The notes: generated by a model not told the origin, from the letters alone. DNA of 64,000 bases from Liolophura sinensis (GCF_032854445.1 NC_088303.1:7819501-7883500), one strand, 5' to 3'; counted from the first letter of the stretch, positions 23,801 to 36,900 are shown. Made by a program: numbers and translations.

Positions 23801-25012
23801 TAAAGGTTTTGTCATGATGTCAGCCCAGAGTTGGGCCAAAGGTTGATAATGATGTTAGCCCAAAGGCTGGCCATGATGTTAGCCCAAAGGCTGGCTTTGA
23901 AAGCCAGAGGTTGGCCATGTTAGCCAAAGCTTGGCCATGTTAGTTCAAAAGCTGGTCATGTTGTTAGTCCAAAGGCTGGTCATGGTGTTGGCCCAAAGGC
24001 TGGTCATGTTGTTAGCCCAAAGACTGGCCATCGTGTTAGCCCAAAGGCTGGCCATGTTGTTAGCCCAAGGGCTGGCCATCGTGTTAGCCCAAAGGCTGGC
24101 CCTGTTAGCCCAACGGCTGGCCATGTTAACCCAAAGGCTGATCATGTTAGCCCAAAGCTTGGCCATGTTAGCCCAAAGCTTGGCCATATTAGCCCAAAAT
24201 CCAATCATGTTGTTAGCCCAAAGGCTGGCCATGTTAGTCCAAAGGCTGGTCATGTTGTTAGCCCAAAGGATGGTCATGTTGTTAGTCCAAAGCCTGGTCA
24301 TGGTGTTGGCCCAAAGGCTGGTCATGTTGTTAGCCCAAAGGCTGGCCATCGTGTTAGCCCAAAGGCTGGCCATGTTGTTAGCCCAAGGGCTGGCCATGTT
24401 AGCCCAAAGCTAGGCCATATTAGCCCAAAATCCAATCATGTTGTTAGCCCAAAGGCTGGCCATGTTAGTCCAAAGGCTGGTCATGTTGTTAGCCCAAAGG
24501 ATGGTCATGTTGTTAGCCCAAAGGCTGGCCATGTTGCTAGCCCAAAGGCTGGTCATGGTAGCCCAAAGGCTGACCATGTTGTTAGCCCAAAGGCTGACCA
24601 TGTTGCTAGCCCAAAGGCTGGTCATGTTAGCCCACAGGTTGATCATGTTATCTCAAAGGCTGGCCATGATGTTGGCCCAAAGGCTGATCATGTTGTTAGC
24701 CCAAAGGCTGGCCATCGTGTTAGTCCAAAGGCTGGCCATCGTGTTAGTCCAAAGGCTGGCCATCGTGTTAGCCCAAAGGCTGGCCATCGTGTTAGCCCAA
24801 AGGCTGGCCATCGTGTTGTTAGCCCAAAGGCTGGTCGTGTTGTTAGCCCAAAGGCTGGTCGTGTTGTTAGCTCAAGGGTTGGTCATGTTGTTAACTCGAG
24901 GGTTGGTCATGTTGTTAGCTCAAGGGTTGGTCATGTTGTTAACTCAATGGTTGGTCTTGTTGTTAGACAAAAGGCTTGTCATGATGTTGCCAAAAGACCA
25001 ATCATTATGTTA
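20876..25012. repeat. 4.1-kb compound minisatellite (24-bp and 18-21-bp units), two-tier
   Basis: Three unit types follow one another: A (GTCAGCCCAAAGGTTAGTCA + GGAT), B (GTTAGCCCAAAGGCTGGCCA + T) and C (GTTAGCTCAAGGGTTGGTCA + TGTT). Their order A-B-C (20876-23470) is repeated as A-B-C (about 23470-25012). A non-repetitive landmark, GTTAGCCAAAAAGACTGGCA, recurs at exactly 1,970 bp offset (inside 21671.. and 23641..). Units are mostly multiples of 3 bp, so several frames on both strands stay open for 60-296 codons (VSPKAGHV-, AQRLVMLL- and SSRVGHVV-type repeats). No evidence of translation. Confidence 0.95.
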
Positions 25013-25719
25013 GTCCAAAAGGTATTTATTTGTGTCAGTCCAGTGTCTACTTTTGATGTCTTTATGCTACAGCATTGATGATGTGAATGATATTCTGATC
25101 ATATAGAAAATTCACTCAAATACATCTTCCTAGTTCATGTGAACTTACAATTTACCTGAACTATCCTAAAGGATGTTGTCTCCAATGACAGAAAGCTTGG
25201 AGAGGACTTGAGGGGAGAAAATGCCCACAGCATTGTTTACATTTGTTTCCATTTTATATTGCTTTTAAAATCTTACGTGTATGATCATTTCCAATAAATT
25301 GGATTCATGTCTCATTTCTGTTTGGAAATTTGCAGTTTTGGTGGTACTTTATGGATTTTAAACGATATTCATGTACATATTGGCTATGGAGCAGTGGCTG
25401 CACGTATCAGTTTGTTACACAATAGCTCCATTGTTTGCCACGAGTCAGTCATCTTGCGGATCCACCTGTTTGTTTGGGAACTACAGGTGTTCGGATGACC
25501 TGTACCTGATGTTCAAGTGGCGTACTAATTTCGCAGATTTCATTTAAAAACTGCATCCTTCACTCACTAAGTTTTGAAATCGGATCTCTGTCCGAAGTTC
25601 AGTTCTCTCTCATCTGAGCTATTGGGTACTTCTCGCTTGCTACTGCCGGATACTCTCGTTCTGGTACTAACACTTGTCAACAACAACATCAGCGCCTTGT
25701 GCATAAGGCCCTGCATCCC

Positions 25720-25783
25720 CATTATGTAAAACAACTAAACATTATGTAAAACAACTAAACATTATGTAAAACAACTAAACATT
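25720..25783. repeat. Short tandem array, 20-bp unit x3
   Basis: Three nearly perfect units of ATTATGTAAAACAACTAAAC. Confidence 0.9.
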
Positions 25784-26346
25784 GACTTAAGATAAACATA
25801 AATGACCGAATTTATTCTTTCAAGTAAATTTATTTGCAACAATCAGAAAATAATATTAAAATAAAAAACTGTCAAAGTTTCTGAATGACTTGTTTCATGT
25901 ATCTACCTAATATTATTTAGGCCCTACTTAATAGCAGCACACAGAATGTTGCTGCACTATTTTTGTCTGCATTTGCTCAGAAAAATTACCATGTTGAGAA
26001 AATATCATTTCCCATAGGGTCTCTCAATCACGTCAGTAGACCAAGCTCTGATCAATATGTTTGAAGGCTATATAAACATAGAAATGTGCAGCACTCATTC
26101 AGGCTAAGAAAAGCTGACTTCCTTAAAACTGATGGATAGTGGCAAGAAGACAATGGCTACCAAACTCCAATCATAACAACCATACGGAATGATGCATTTC
26201 AAGGATTCAGTTGGACTGAAGATAGTTTAGGATTACTGAGCAGGCTTCATTACCATGGCAACGTGCAATGATGACATCACGATGCCATACTGGTTACTTG
26301 TTTGTAACATCAACAGTGCTTCATACTGTATTTTGAAACCTCTTTA

Positions 26347-26440
26347 CTTTGTTTTTGTTTATTTATTTGATTATTTTACACCGTTTTCAAAAATATTTTA
26401 CTTATACGACGGCAACCAGCATTATGGTGAGAGGAATCCT
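26347..26440 (-). mobile_element. SINE 3' fragment, reverse orientation
   Basis: TTTATTTATTTGATTATTTT, then AAAATATTTTACTTATACGA and CGGCAACCAGCATTATGGTG: the reversed tail and 3' core. Confidence 0.7.
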
Positions 26441-28536
26441 GCCATTCTTTATGTGCTAGAATCTTGCAAAATGCATGTCGTACTGCCAGAACCAGGTTTT
26501 GTGCACAGACCTGTTGAGCTTACTATATGTATGTATTTATTATATGCTTGAAAGCCAATGACAAACAGATCAAGTGAGTTCTGATATATATATTTTTTTC
26601 TTTGGTAAACAAAAATAACAACTTCAATAAGAGACAATAACAAGCTCTGGATGATATTTGAAGTTTTCTACATGCTGACTGGATATTATTTCATAGTCCT
26701 TTGAAGCACCCATACATCATTGTCACAAAATAAAAAATAAAAAGATGTCACCATCAATGCCTTTCATGGTACTCTCCTGCTAATAGTATTTATACACTCA
26801 AAAAAATATTACTAGTACTAAAATTACTAATTTGTTGACAAGTGTATACAACCATATGAAGACTAGAACTGAAAAACTTGCCAACTGTATACAAGAAAAA
26901 TAATACAAATTTAAAAGCAAGACATTCTTTGGTCTACACATTTAATACCTGTTATTGCAGTGGTCATAACAACAATAACCATGCAAACACATTTCACTTC
27001 ACTTTACTGTATCCAACAGATTACTGATTATGCTGACAGAAGTGAAACCATGTCATTAACATTACTGAAACAACATTTTGCAGGCATGCTAGTTTACCGG
27101 ACATTTTAGCATTTTAAGCCAAGTTGAATTTTTTTTTTTTTTTCTGTGGATTAAAAAAACAGTCAAATTCCTCTTACAAAAGGAAAAACCTCATGCTTGA
27201 TCTGGTAATGGCATAGTTTGAGTTAATAGCACCAATTTCTGTAGATTTCTTTGATAAAATACCACTGAATTACGTTTACAGTGAAGTAGCAAAAGGTACA
27301 CTTCTGTAATATGTAAACTTGTAAAACGACTTAAAATGTTTGGTGAGTGCCGCCAGATCCAAAGAGTCATGTGTGACTGGCAGACTAGTGGATTTGTAAG
27401 TCAGAGCACGAAATATATTATCTCTTATTCAGAAGTAGGAAAGTACTAGTAAAATAAAGAAATAACTTGGTTAAAATAAACAATCATGTGTAAAATGATA
27501 AATATTGATCTAATTACTTTCAAAACAAAGAGATAAAAATAATAACTGGCTAATATAACCTGTGCATTGCACCAATGCATTCATATAAAATTCCCATAAT
27601 ATTAACAAACTTTGGGATATACAACTGTTTATGGATATGTAAATATGTAAACCCCCAACAGAGGCATAAAACTATGTAACCATAGTTTTCAAAAATAACA
27701 AAATATCCCCTGTAAAATGGATCACGGCAAATGGAATGTTGGGATTTTTACATTATCAGCGCTCAAATAACAGTATGTGTCCATGTCCTGAAGAGGTGGT
27801 CTTAGTCAATAATTGGTGAAAATGGTGCTTAAGCAGGTTACATATTCTGCCTATAGTTCAGAAAAAGAAATTACTTAAAAAAGTACAAAGAATCAACTGC
27901 CTTGAAAGCACAACTTCTCTCTGAGTATTTCCTGTTGGAGTACCTCTTTGGTTATAACTGTCTTTACATTGCATCACTGGTTATATTCAATATACATGTA
28001 GATGCTGGTATGGTAATATAATAAGAAAGTCAATAATAAAAGTATGTATTAAGTAAATTGTGGTTTTCATCCCGTGGAAAACTGAATGTTACATGTAGGT
28101 CACCATGAAAAACACCATTAATCATGCTTGCTCCATCAAAAACACCACTGGTCAACTCTACAGCATTAGCTTTACATTTGATCAATGACATGTGAAAGTC
28201 ATTCAACAAATTTACTTTTCTTTTGCACCCGATGAAATTTAATTAAATCTTTCGCAGGATGTGTTATATCCAGTTATCACCTGTTATGCACAACACAATG
28301 TATTTTCAACAAGCCTGAAAAAAAACACCCCTTTGGAGAAGTGGTTAAGACCTATGTTGCTCTGTTACATAATGGTAATACTGAGGCTGACCTGAATTGC
28401 AGCTTCTGGAATTAGAGCAAAGTCTTATGGAATATATTTTATCATCTTTTCGAAGCGTAAGAGCTCAGACTGAGTGGACAGAACATACATTCTGGAAAAA
28501 AAGCAGGGCAAATAAAGTCTGTACCTGAAAACCAAG

Positions 28537-28542
28537 TTTATT
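28537..28542 (-). promoter_or_regulatory. Candidate poly(A) signal for the GRHPR-like gene
   Basis: AATAAA on the minus strand about 108 bp after the TAA stop. It is the first canonical hexamer in the downstream flank. Usage is unproven. Confidence 0.4.
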
Positions 28543-28649
28543 ACATCCCATGGACAATATGGGTCTCACCACTTTCTCCAAAGGGGTGCTACTTTTTTAG
28601 GTTTGTTTTATAATGTGGCCACATCCACAAAATCAGCACAGCTGAGAGG

Positions 28650-31600
28650 TTATTCTTTGGCATGGACTTCATTTGGTAGTGGGAGACCAGCAATGCCAGC
28701 TGTGATATTCTCCAGCATACAGCTGATCATCTTGAGTCGAGTCCGCAGTGTGGCAGAGGCCACGTGAGGTGTAAAGATGACATTAGGCAGTGTGAGCAGT
28801 TTGTGATCACGAGGTAGAGGCTCCGGGTAAGTCACATCTAAAGCAGCCTTGTATATTTTACCCGATGTTAAAGCACAGACAAGAGCATCCTGGTTGACAA
28901 TTTTACCTGAAATATAGGAATTTATTTATTTATTTGAATCTTGCTTAACGTCATACTCCAGAATTTCCACATATACACTGGTGATCAGTTTAATGGGTGG
29001 AGGAAACCGATGTGCCTAGTGTAAACCAGCAACTGATGGAAAATCTGTAACCATGGCCACTCGAGAATCATCGACCCCTTTATATGGTCGCACAGGCAGC
29101 ATAGGCAGTGAATGCGGGGAATTTCCAAATTCGCTGGCCAAGACATCGTTTGACCCTGCACCTTGTATACGCTTGACATTTAAAGTGATTGCCTCTACTA
29201 GAACATAGACACGCCCACCACCCACTCCTAACGTAACAGGTATTCAATTTAAAGAAAAGGCATTATTACTTTTTCATATATGCCATGTGGAAATAGCATA
29301 CTGTTGTCTGTTGGAAACATGGATTCCATACTGACTAATAAATATAAGGCTCTGATGATGTTTTGGAATAGAATCCCATCACCCATGTAGCTGTGATGCT
29401 TTTATCATGACATGGCTTAGTTGGTTAGCGCGCTAGCGTAGCGTAATGACCCAGGCGTATCTCACCAATGAGGTCACTGAGAGTTCAAGTCCAGCTCATG
29501 CTGGCTTCCTCTCTGGCCGTACGTGGGAAGGTCCTACAGCAACCTGCAGATGGTCGTGGGTTTCCCCCGGGCTCTGCCCAGTTTCTACCCACCATAATGC
29601 TGGCCGTCATCGTATAAGTGAAATATTCTTTATTTATCAAATAAATAAATAAATTTATCATGGCAACAACATATAAGCTCATTTCCATCTCATTGAATTA
29701 TATTTTCCTGGTGTTTTATGTGGTACTTAACAATATTTTAACAAGCATTGCTGAAATATTATTTGTGTGTCCCAACACATGTAGCTATGTCAAAGCCCAA
29801 AACAGAACACAAAGTTCGAGTAATTGCATTGAAAATGAACAAAGCAGCCCAAAAGTCAATTCAGAATAACCCACACTAAAAATGGCCATAATTTTATCAA
29901 CAGTGCCTGAAACTAGAACTTGATCAGCAACTTTTCTCGATCAAATTTTGGCCATTAGTTTGCATTATTTCAAGAACAAGCACCAGTTGTGTTCTCACCC
30001 CTTGCTACATTGACCAAAATTGCAGTTTTCTTCATTGCGTCAAACTCTGCATCTCCAAACAGGCCATCTGTGTCGGGAGTGTGGGGGCATGTGATCACAA
30101 CAAAGTCACTTTCTGCCAACAGATTGTGTAGTTTGGGGCAAAACAAGGCAGACAGACTTTTCTCCTCTTCATCAGATCTGGAAGATATAAAATACTGGAT
30201 TATTACATGTCCACATAGTCTGTTAAGTGAGCGACACACTAAGCCTGTCATTCTTCAACCTTTTCACATGTTTCTAATGTGTTTATTCAAGCATATTCTG
30301 CTTAATTATATTTTTTGTGGAGCCGTGAAAATGGCCAATCCAAACAATGTTGTTCTGGTACCATAAACAAATTATAAATGTGCATAAAATACACTGAAAG
30401 TTGCTTTTTCATATGCAAAGAGGTTGAGGAATTAGGGTATAGCCTGGACTCGACTCCAGTTTCAGAGGAAGCAATGGCCATATTAACTTCTATATGTACT
30501 GTATGTCAATTTGGAGTATGTGTAACCTTGGCAACACGGAAATATGTTGCCAGATCTTGTTGTGTTTAGTTAGAGGGTTGTTATCCTAGGTAACTTGACA
30601 CATCTTTCTTAAAGGATACATGAAACGGTGGGTTTTTATTTCTTCATACAGTTAAGGATGTGGCCTATGAAGGTATAAAAATGCTTCTCAACCTTCTTCT
30701 TGAGGTGTAAAAATGGCTTTAAACTACAATTTTCCTCAGGCCCAACAGTCAGTCGGGAAGTTAAATAGCCTGCTTTTGTGAGGTCTGCAGTGATAGCTGT
30801 CACCAAGGCCTCATAAACATTGAGAGCGCAGAATTGACAAATTCCCTGTCTAAGGCTAAGTGTGAAAAAAATGTATGGCAGTTATCCATTTCTTGTAACA
30901 TGTGAATATTCTTAGTGAAAATCTATTACCCACAGAAGGGAAAGACAGCACCACATACTGACTTGTGCTTCACTTAAAACAAAAGCTTACCTCTTAGTTC
31001 TGTTATGATACAGAATTTTCATGTCAAAAGCCTTAGCCCTTTGTGCCACCTTCATGCCGATCTTTCCCATACCCACAATTCCTAATGTACTCTCTGACAC
31101 ATCCACCCCCAGGTTGGTATCATTTGGCCACTTTGTACAGTTGGGGTCAGTTGCCATCTTATGTCCTGTGAACAGCAGGACGAATGCTGTACACTAACAT
31201 ATAATAAAAAATTGAACAATCAACTCTGAACCATTTTCAAACTATGGATGAACTAGGTTTTTTTTTCCTATACCTTCCCATGTTATCTTCAACCTTATAG
31301 TCTGCTTACAACTGCCTCATGTCAATTTGGCTGTGTTGATTGACAAGAATATACCTATGCATTGAACATTTCAAAATTAGATATAGTCCTAGATGCCTCT
31401 ACTTTTGCAATGATGTTTGCTAATCACTTACCATGAACCATTACACACATAGTGATTACCAAATATTGGAGCAAACATGGAGGCAGGTATAACTGCAGTC
31501 GATGAATGTGTCATATGCTATGGTATAGGGCACTTAATTTGGTTGAACAGGTTTGAATATATATATCTGAAATATTGTGATGTGCAAGTCGAACTATGTT

Positions 31601-32136
31601 TGATGCTGTCTTAATTTATAAGGTGACCTACTTGACTGTATAAGGTTATACAGTAAAAGTCGTGCATTATATATATTTAAAGGTAATAATTACTTCAACA
31701 GTCACAACACAACTGATGAAAAACGAGGACAAAATTAACCTTCAACAGTATTTCTGGCTGCTGCTAGCATCAGTCCCATGGCGTGATCAGCAACGGCATT
31801 GTTGAGAACATTTGGCGTATTGCTAATCTTTATTCCTCTAGAGTTGTACAACTTAACGTTGACGTGGTCTGTGCCCACTCCAAAATTTGCAGCCACTTTC
31901 AGATTGGGGAATTTGTCCAAATTTTCGGGTAACCTCATTTGACGTACACCTGGTCCGATCAAAGCACCTTCTACCTTCAAACCTAGCTCTGGATTCTTTA
32001 GAAAGTCGTCCCACCAAAGGATATCATACTGTTTTTCAATAAGCCCGACGTAGTCATCAATGTAACCACCCAAAATATCGTTGTGAAGGGATGCTGATTT
32101 GCTTGTTATCAGCACACATTTCTTAGGAGCTGCCAT
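28650..32136 (-). CDS. GRHPR: Glyoxylate/hydroxypyruvate reductase-like D-2-hydroxyacid dehydrogenase
   Basis: Four exons on the minus strand: 32136-31740, 31165-30991, 30177-29999 and 28906-28650. They join in frame to 335 residues (human GRHPR is 328). The catalytic domain has [11 protein letters not shown] and [19 protein letters not shown]. The Rossmann nucleotide site GMGKIG falls near residues 164-169, followed by LYHNRTKR, where the arginine after beta-2 suggests NADPH rather than NADH. Catalytic residues are visible: Arg about 250 in NVARG, Glu about 279 in YPEPLP, and His about 298 in TPHVASAT. Reaction: reduction of glyoxylate or hydroxypyruvate to glycolate or D-glycerate. VTYPEPLP favours the GRHPR branch, but a 2-ketogluconate-reductase-type paralogue cannot be excluded. 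The start ATG is in aaaATGGCAGC. Intron 3 contains a SINE with target duplications and another unclassified repeat. The gene is divergent from the ZFAT-like gene. Confidence 0.92.
28920..29225 (-). repeat. Unclassified SINE-like repeat, reverse orientation, GRHPR intron 3
   Basis: (ATTT)n at the left edge is followed by GAATCTTGCTTAACGTCATA, the layout of a reversed repeat with an AAATA-type tail. The body (GGGTGGAGGAAACCGATGTG) differs from the main SINE. No second copy in the window. Confidence 0.4.
29410..29653 (+). mobile_element. SINE with 9-bp target duplication, GRHPR intron 3
   Basis: Nearly full length: TTGGTTAGCGCGCTAGCGTA.., GAGAGTTCAAGTCC, GATGGTCGTGGGTTTCCCCC and a tail of AAATAAATAAATAA. 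Flanking TTTATCATG repeats are at 29401-29409 and 29654-29662. It is antisense to the host gene. Confidence 0.9.
30243..30362. mobile_element. TTCTTCAACC-family MITE fragment (GRHPR intron 2)
   Basis: ATTCTTCAACCTTTTCACAT, TTATTCAAGCATATTCT and a TTTTTGTGGAGC..CCAATCCAAACA stretch match the reverse complement of 10749-10977. Only about half of the element is present. Its left end abuts non-repeat sequence. Confidence 0.5.
30612..30860 (+). repeat. Unclassified interspersed repeat, copy 2 of 3
   Basis: AAAGGATACATGAAACGGTG, TTTTTATTTCTTC, AATGCTTCTCAACCTTCTTC, ATGGCTTTAAACTACAATTT and TAAATAGCCTGCTTTTGTGA in the same order as 3397-3620 and 50962-51160. Confidence 0.45.
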
Positions 32137-32290
32137 TTTAACTGTAGGTGTGTCACGTGACGGGTCACATTACAAGACCTGGAAGGTCAAAATGAGGTCA
32201 ATGCGGATTTCGGTCATCTTCGGTATTTTCCGGCGACGGCGGCCATATTATTAAATTCACAGCCGCATTTGTGGGAGGTAAAACAAACCA
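32137..32290. promoter_or_regulatory. Probable bidirectional promoter between GRHPR-like and ZFAT-like genes
   Basis: The GRHPR-like ATG (32136, minus) and the ZFAT-like gene (plus) are head-to-head. This short GC-richer stretch includes a CCGGCGACGGCGG tract near 32230. A GTGGGAG/GTAAAA donor with exon end at 32277 could close the non-coding first exon that ZFAT requires. No TATA box stands out. The divergent arrangement is seen directly; promoter function and the 5'UTR exon are inferred. Confidence 0.4.
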
Positions 32291-32901
32291 TTTTCTATAC
32301 TTTTTTGTGGATATATGGCATAAGTTAAGCAATGTAGATTTACTACTTTATGATATATACAGGTCTGCCGGTTATCGATGGGAAATTCTTCTAATGGTTG
32401 GTCACAATGTGATGTTTAGTGTCGAGGCTACACAGGCAGTTGCTAGCTTCTGAATAAGTTTGACGCTCGAATTTTGTTTGCAGACGAAGCAAGACCAAGT
32501 GTTTGGTGCTTTGCAGTGTACATGGACGGCTGTAGTGAGACGATACAAAGTCTGCATATTATCAGGACACTCTCCTGGGAAAGAATAAAAAATGAGAATA
32601 AATGACATAAACAAACCTTGAACCAAGCCCTAGGAGGGAATGTAGTAACTCACCTTGGCCATGTAGCCTAATGACGTAGTATGCCTAAGGTTCGTCCTAC
32701 GATACAACGTCCAATCTGTTTCCCATTAACCATTTGAATGGTCCATGGCAATAAATTGAAGAATGTAAGCAGAAGTTCTTAAGACAAGCCAATGTAGGGT
32801 CTGTGCCAGAAGTACGGGTAGGCTAGATTGTTTCATGGCATACTGTATGACTACATGTAAGAGCGGACATCGCTTTTTGAAAAAAAAAACAGAAGTTTAC
32901 A

Positions 32902-33037
32902 CCCAGTTTCACAAAGCGACACACAACATTTTCTTTATCGTACATATGTCGTACAGTATTTTGTATGTCACTATTAATGTACCATTGTGCTATATGTGCG
33001 ATATCGTACAAGTATGACATCTTTGTGAAAGTGGCCC
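32902..33037. mobile_element. MITE with CCCAGTTTCACAAAG inverted termini, copy 1
   Basis: CCCAGTTTCACAAAGCG at the left and CTTTGTGAAAGTGGCCC at the right are inverted. The reversed interior (GTACGATATCGCACATATAG.., AATAGTGAC) matches 52846-52995. Length is about 136 bp and it is non-coding. It lies between the shared promoter and the first ZFAT coding exon. Confidence 0.75.
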
Positions 33038-33527
33038 ATGTTCCCGTCTCCACTGCCATTATGTACTACAAGCCACAAATGCATTTCTAGAGCTGTGCGA
33101 GATGTGTTTTCAGTCTGGCTAGTACCATGGAATCTTGCCTTTAGCTGCGTTAGTTTGTGACAGCCACCAGCCTGTCTCCTCCATATCCGCATGAGCTTAA
33201 TTGCAGGACTTCTGAAATACTGAATCTGCCTGTTAAGAAAGCGGGACTCTAGCAAAACAATACAGCTAGACCGCAGGATTTTATGGCTATTGGTAGAGTG
33301 AATATACCTCTTGCATATAGTCGGGTCTGTCTGCTCTATAGTGGTTACTGTAAAATCACATCAGGTCGCACAAGTGTAGCCAGTAGACCATACTGAAAAG
33401 CACGTCAAAGATAATGACACATTTATAGAACAATGTGTAAACGTATGATTGAATGAGGGGTGGGGGGGAGAATATGTTGCCTTTTAGGGTCCAATAGTTG
33501 TGGAATAATGTTTGACACCTTGTACAT

Positions 33528-33608
33528 TTATTTACGTATTTATTTTATGGGTGTTTTTAACACCATGCTCAAGGCTTTTTCACTTACGTACAGTGACAGC
33601 AGTTATGT
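33528..33608 (-). mobile_element. SINE 3' fragment, reverse orientation, degraded
   Basis: TATTTATTTTATGGGTGTTT, CACCATGCTCAAGGCTTTTT and CACTTACGTACAGTGACAGC resemble the reversed 3' core. Confidence 0.45.
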
Positions 33609-33993
33609 TTAAACATCAAAAGCTGGATTTTTACACACAAACTCAATGGTAAGGGGCATGTTGAAACAAATCAATGCTTTGACTATCTGAACCACTCTGA
33701 GGGCCCCACGGAACACCAACCTTCAGTTTTGATATATTTGCTGTCTTTTAGTTATGTTAGGAACTAGTTTTGGGGTTTCTGTTGTGAGATGAACATTGAA
33801 GGCTTCTTACTGAGTTTTGTCCCATTTTTACACCTGACCATATTGCAGAATCAAAGAAGATTAAGAAAACATAAATTAATATATGTTAATCATGTTAAAA
33901 TAAAAGGTTGGTTTGTGGATGATGGGGAACATATATACTTCATGTACTTGTAGGCATGTATCTGTTATAATTAGTTTTTGTAGATCAGCCAAG

Positions 33994-36900
33994 ATGCCCC
34001 TTGATACCTTTATTTGTGGGAGCTGCCATGTGACATTCAATGACATTGAACACTTCATTGTCCACAAGAGAGATGGCTGTGGGGCTCAAGAGGGGGTTGA
34101 TGAGAACCTGGGTCAGTCGGTGACATATACAGTACAGATGGAAGGGGTGGCTACTACAGAAGCAGATGGGAATTTCACCACACCCGAGGGACAGGACATC
34201 ACAACAGTAGTCTTCCCTACAGGTATTTATACCAATATACAGGCTGACTTCAAATATTAATAATTCACTAATTACTTTGACCTTTACTATCCATAGGAAC
34301 TTTTCTGTTCAGCATCAAAAACGTCCTTGATACCAGAGGAATTGTGATTTTGTGGAAATGTTTACTTCCTTGAATATGGCAGTGGCAGCCCTGACTAAGT
34401 GACTCTTCAGCCCAAGTGTACAAGTAGCACATTGAGAAGTGGAGAAAAAAAACACAGTGCTTCAAATGCAATGAAAATATATCTGAAACTGAACTTTTGT
34501 TTAAATATTGCCCTTTGACTGTTAATTAAGCAGTTCTGACTTATCTTCAGGCTACTAGTACTCCAGATCAGACAGAGCATCAGACATGTTGGGTAGCATA
34601 ATGCAACCAGACTTCAAATTTTTATAATGAAAAAAAAAAAAAAAGTGAAAATAAACAAGCTCCCAGAGTGGATTTACTTTGTGCTCTCCTAGTAACCACC
34701 TAATGGTTGTGTCTCTTATTGTTTGTAGGTGGGGAAGAGCAGTCTCAGATGGTGGAGTTAAGCACCCCTGACATGCCTGAGGCAGACAGTTCAGAAGGAC
34801 CATATTCTCAGACACTGCTGATTGTCACCACAGCCTCACAGAAAAAAACAACAGGTAAAAACTCTGACCATGGTCAAGGGACTTTTATTTTTGTCAGAAC
34901 AGAATTGTGGATGTGACTAGGTTTTCAGGTTTAGGGTAAAATCATAGTCTGTCGGAACAAAATTACAGATATGACCGTGTTTTAATGTTCAGGAGACTTA
35001 GCCATAGTTTGAACAGAATTACTGAGAGAATGTTTTTTTTTTTTCATGTTTTTTGACTGTGCCATTGTCTATCAGAACAGAATTACAGATATAACTTTTC
35101 ATGTTCAGGGGACTTAACCACAGAGTATCTGAACAAAATTACAGATATAACTTAGTTTTCATGTTCAGGGGACTTAACCACCGTCTATCTGAACAGAATC
35201 ACAGACATAACTGGGTTTTCATGTTTAGGAGACACAACCGTTGTCTGTCTGAATAGGGTCACAGATATAAATGAGTTTTCATGTTCATGGGACTTAACCA
35301 GAACAGAATTGCAGATATAACTGGGTTTTCATGTTCACTGGCTGTACGCCATAATCTCTCAAAAACAGAATAACACACATAAATGGGTTTTCATGTTTAA
35401 GGGACATACATTACTGTTTTAACCATGATCACTGGGTTTTCATTTTCATTGGACTTAACCATAGCCTGACTAGAAATATCAGCAAACAAGTGAACAGTGA
35501 CAACAAACGAGTACAGGACCTTTCACTTAAAACCATGGATTTAATGTAACAAGTACAATTGTCAGTAGCTGTTATATCCCTTAATAATTTGATGTTGTCT
35601 TGCACCAAGTCCCATGTTAAATGATAGGATGTCCAAAAAATGTGACCAACTGACAATCAGAGTGACTTACAGAACTGCTTACTGAAGAAAACAAAATCCA
35701 GAATTACATGAATATTTAGCTGAAAATGAATGTGGAAAAAAAATGCTCTCTAAAATCTTACCTGACATCAGGCCTTGGTCAGACAAGTTTTCATAATTTG
35801 ATATTATGATTGGTTTTCTAAAATCGTCTTTTGCCATCAGTCAGTTGTTTTTTTTTATGAAATGTACATGCACATTGTACTGTAAGTACTGATAGTTAAC
35901 AGCAATCATAGCAAGTGAAATGAAGTCGTTTCCGTTTGAATATCTTATTTTCTACCACCTGTTTCAGGTAAAAAACGAGGGCGAGGGAAGAAGAAAGAGC
36001 CTCCACCAAAACAGCCAGAAAAGTTACCCCTTCCTGATAAAAGTAAGTGACTAAGCATGTTTGTTAGCTTGATCGAAAATAATTTTGAGTAAAAGCATAA
36101 TACTTTATATGGTAGGCCTATAGCATTAACAAGATTGGGGTTGATATAACACCAGACTAAATGTATATATGCATCTCAGATGAAGTTTAAAAAGCATAAT
36201 TGTTTTTTCTCTGTGGTGTTGCATAACCGAGATATTGCAGTTCAAAGTCAGCAAAATCACACACATATTGCAGTTCAAAGGAAGCAAAGATGTGCTGATT
36301 GAGAACATTGAAAGCGCTACCATGCCATCAGTTTTGATCTATCAGCCTCTATAACCAGAGAACGGCTTACATCCCCCAAACCCTGGTTTGTCATTTAACC
36401 ATACATGGGTGGGGAATGAGTGACCCGGCAAATATGCTTTAATACACTTCATCCTGTGGCCTCGCAAAGAATTCCAGATTAAAAATTGATTAAATCAGTT
36501 ACCAAGCACTTCAGAAAAAAATAGCAGTGGCTTTTTTCGGCCTGATTCCACTTCTCTTCCTGATTAACTCAGGTTATATTTTTTGTTGCCTTTTCTTTAA
36601 TATGTAATCCTACCTGTGTCATTGATGTGGCTGTCTTAACATTTGGTTTGTAAACATTATTAGGCTTTCAGTAAACAGTCTGGTCACTGATCTGTTTATA
36701 TTAAGTCATCAAACAGAGCATTAGTGGATTCTGAATCTTTCTGCTGAACTGCAAACCAGCGAGTCCCGTATGATTCAGGAATTTATATATTCCCCCCTCT
36801 CATTGCTTGTGGGGCCTTGGACACAGTTTAATATGTGGTTGACCACGTTTATGTGACCTTTTGCTCAAGTTTGTGGTTGTTAAAGAACACTTCTCATTTG

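Larger units (their letters stand above)
25016..28536. other. Intergenic stretch between the minisatellite and GRHPR
   Basis: AT-rich with no supported exon. Holds a 20-bp x3 repeat (25720-25783) and a reverse SINE fragment (26347-26440). The rest shows nothing recognisable. Confidence 0.4.
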
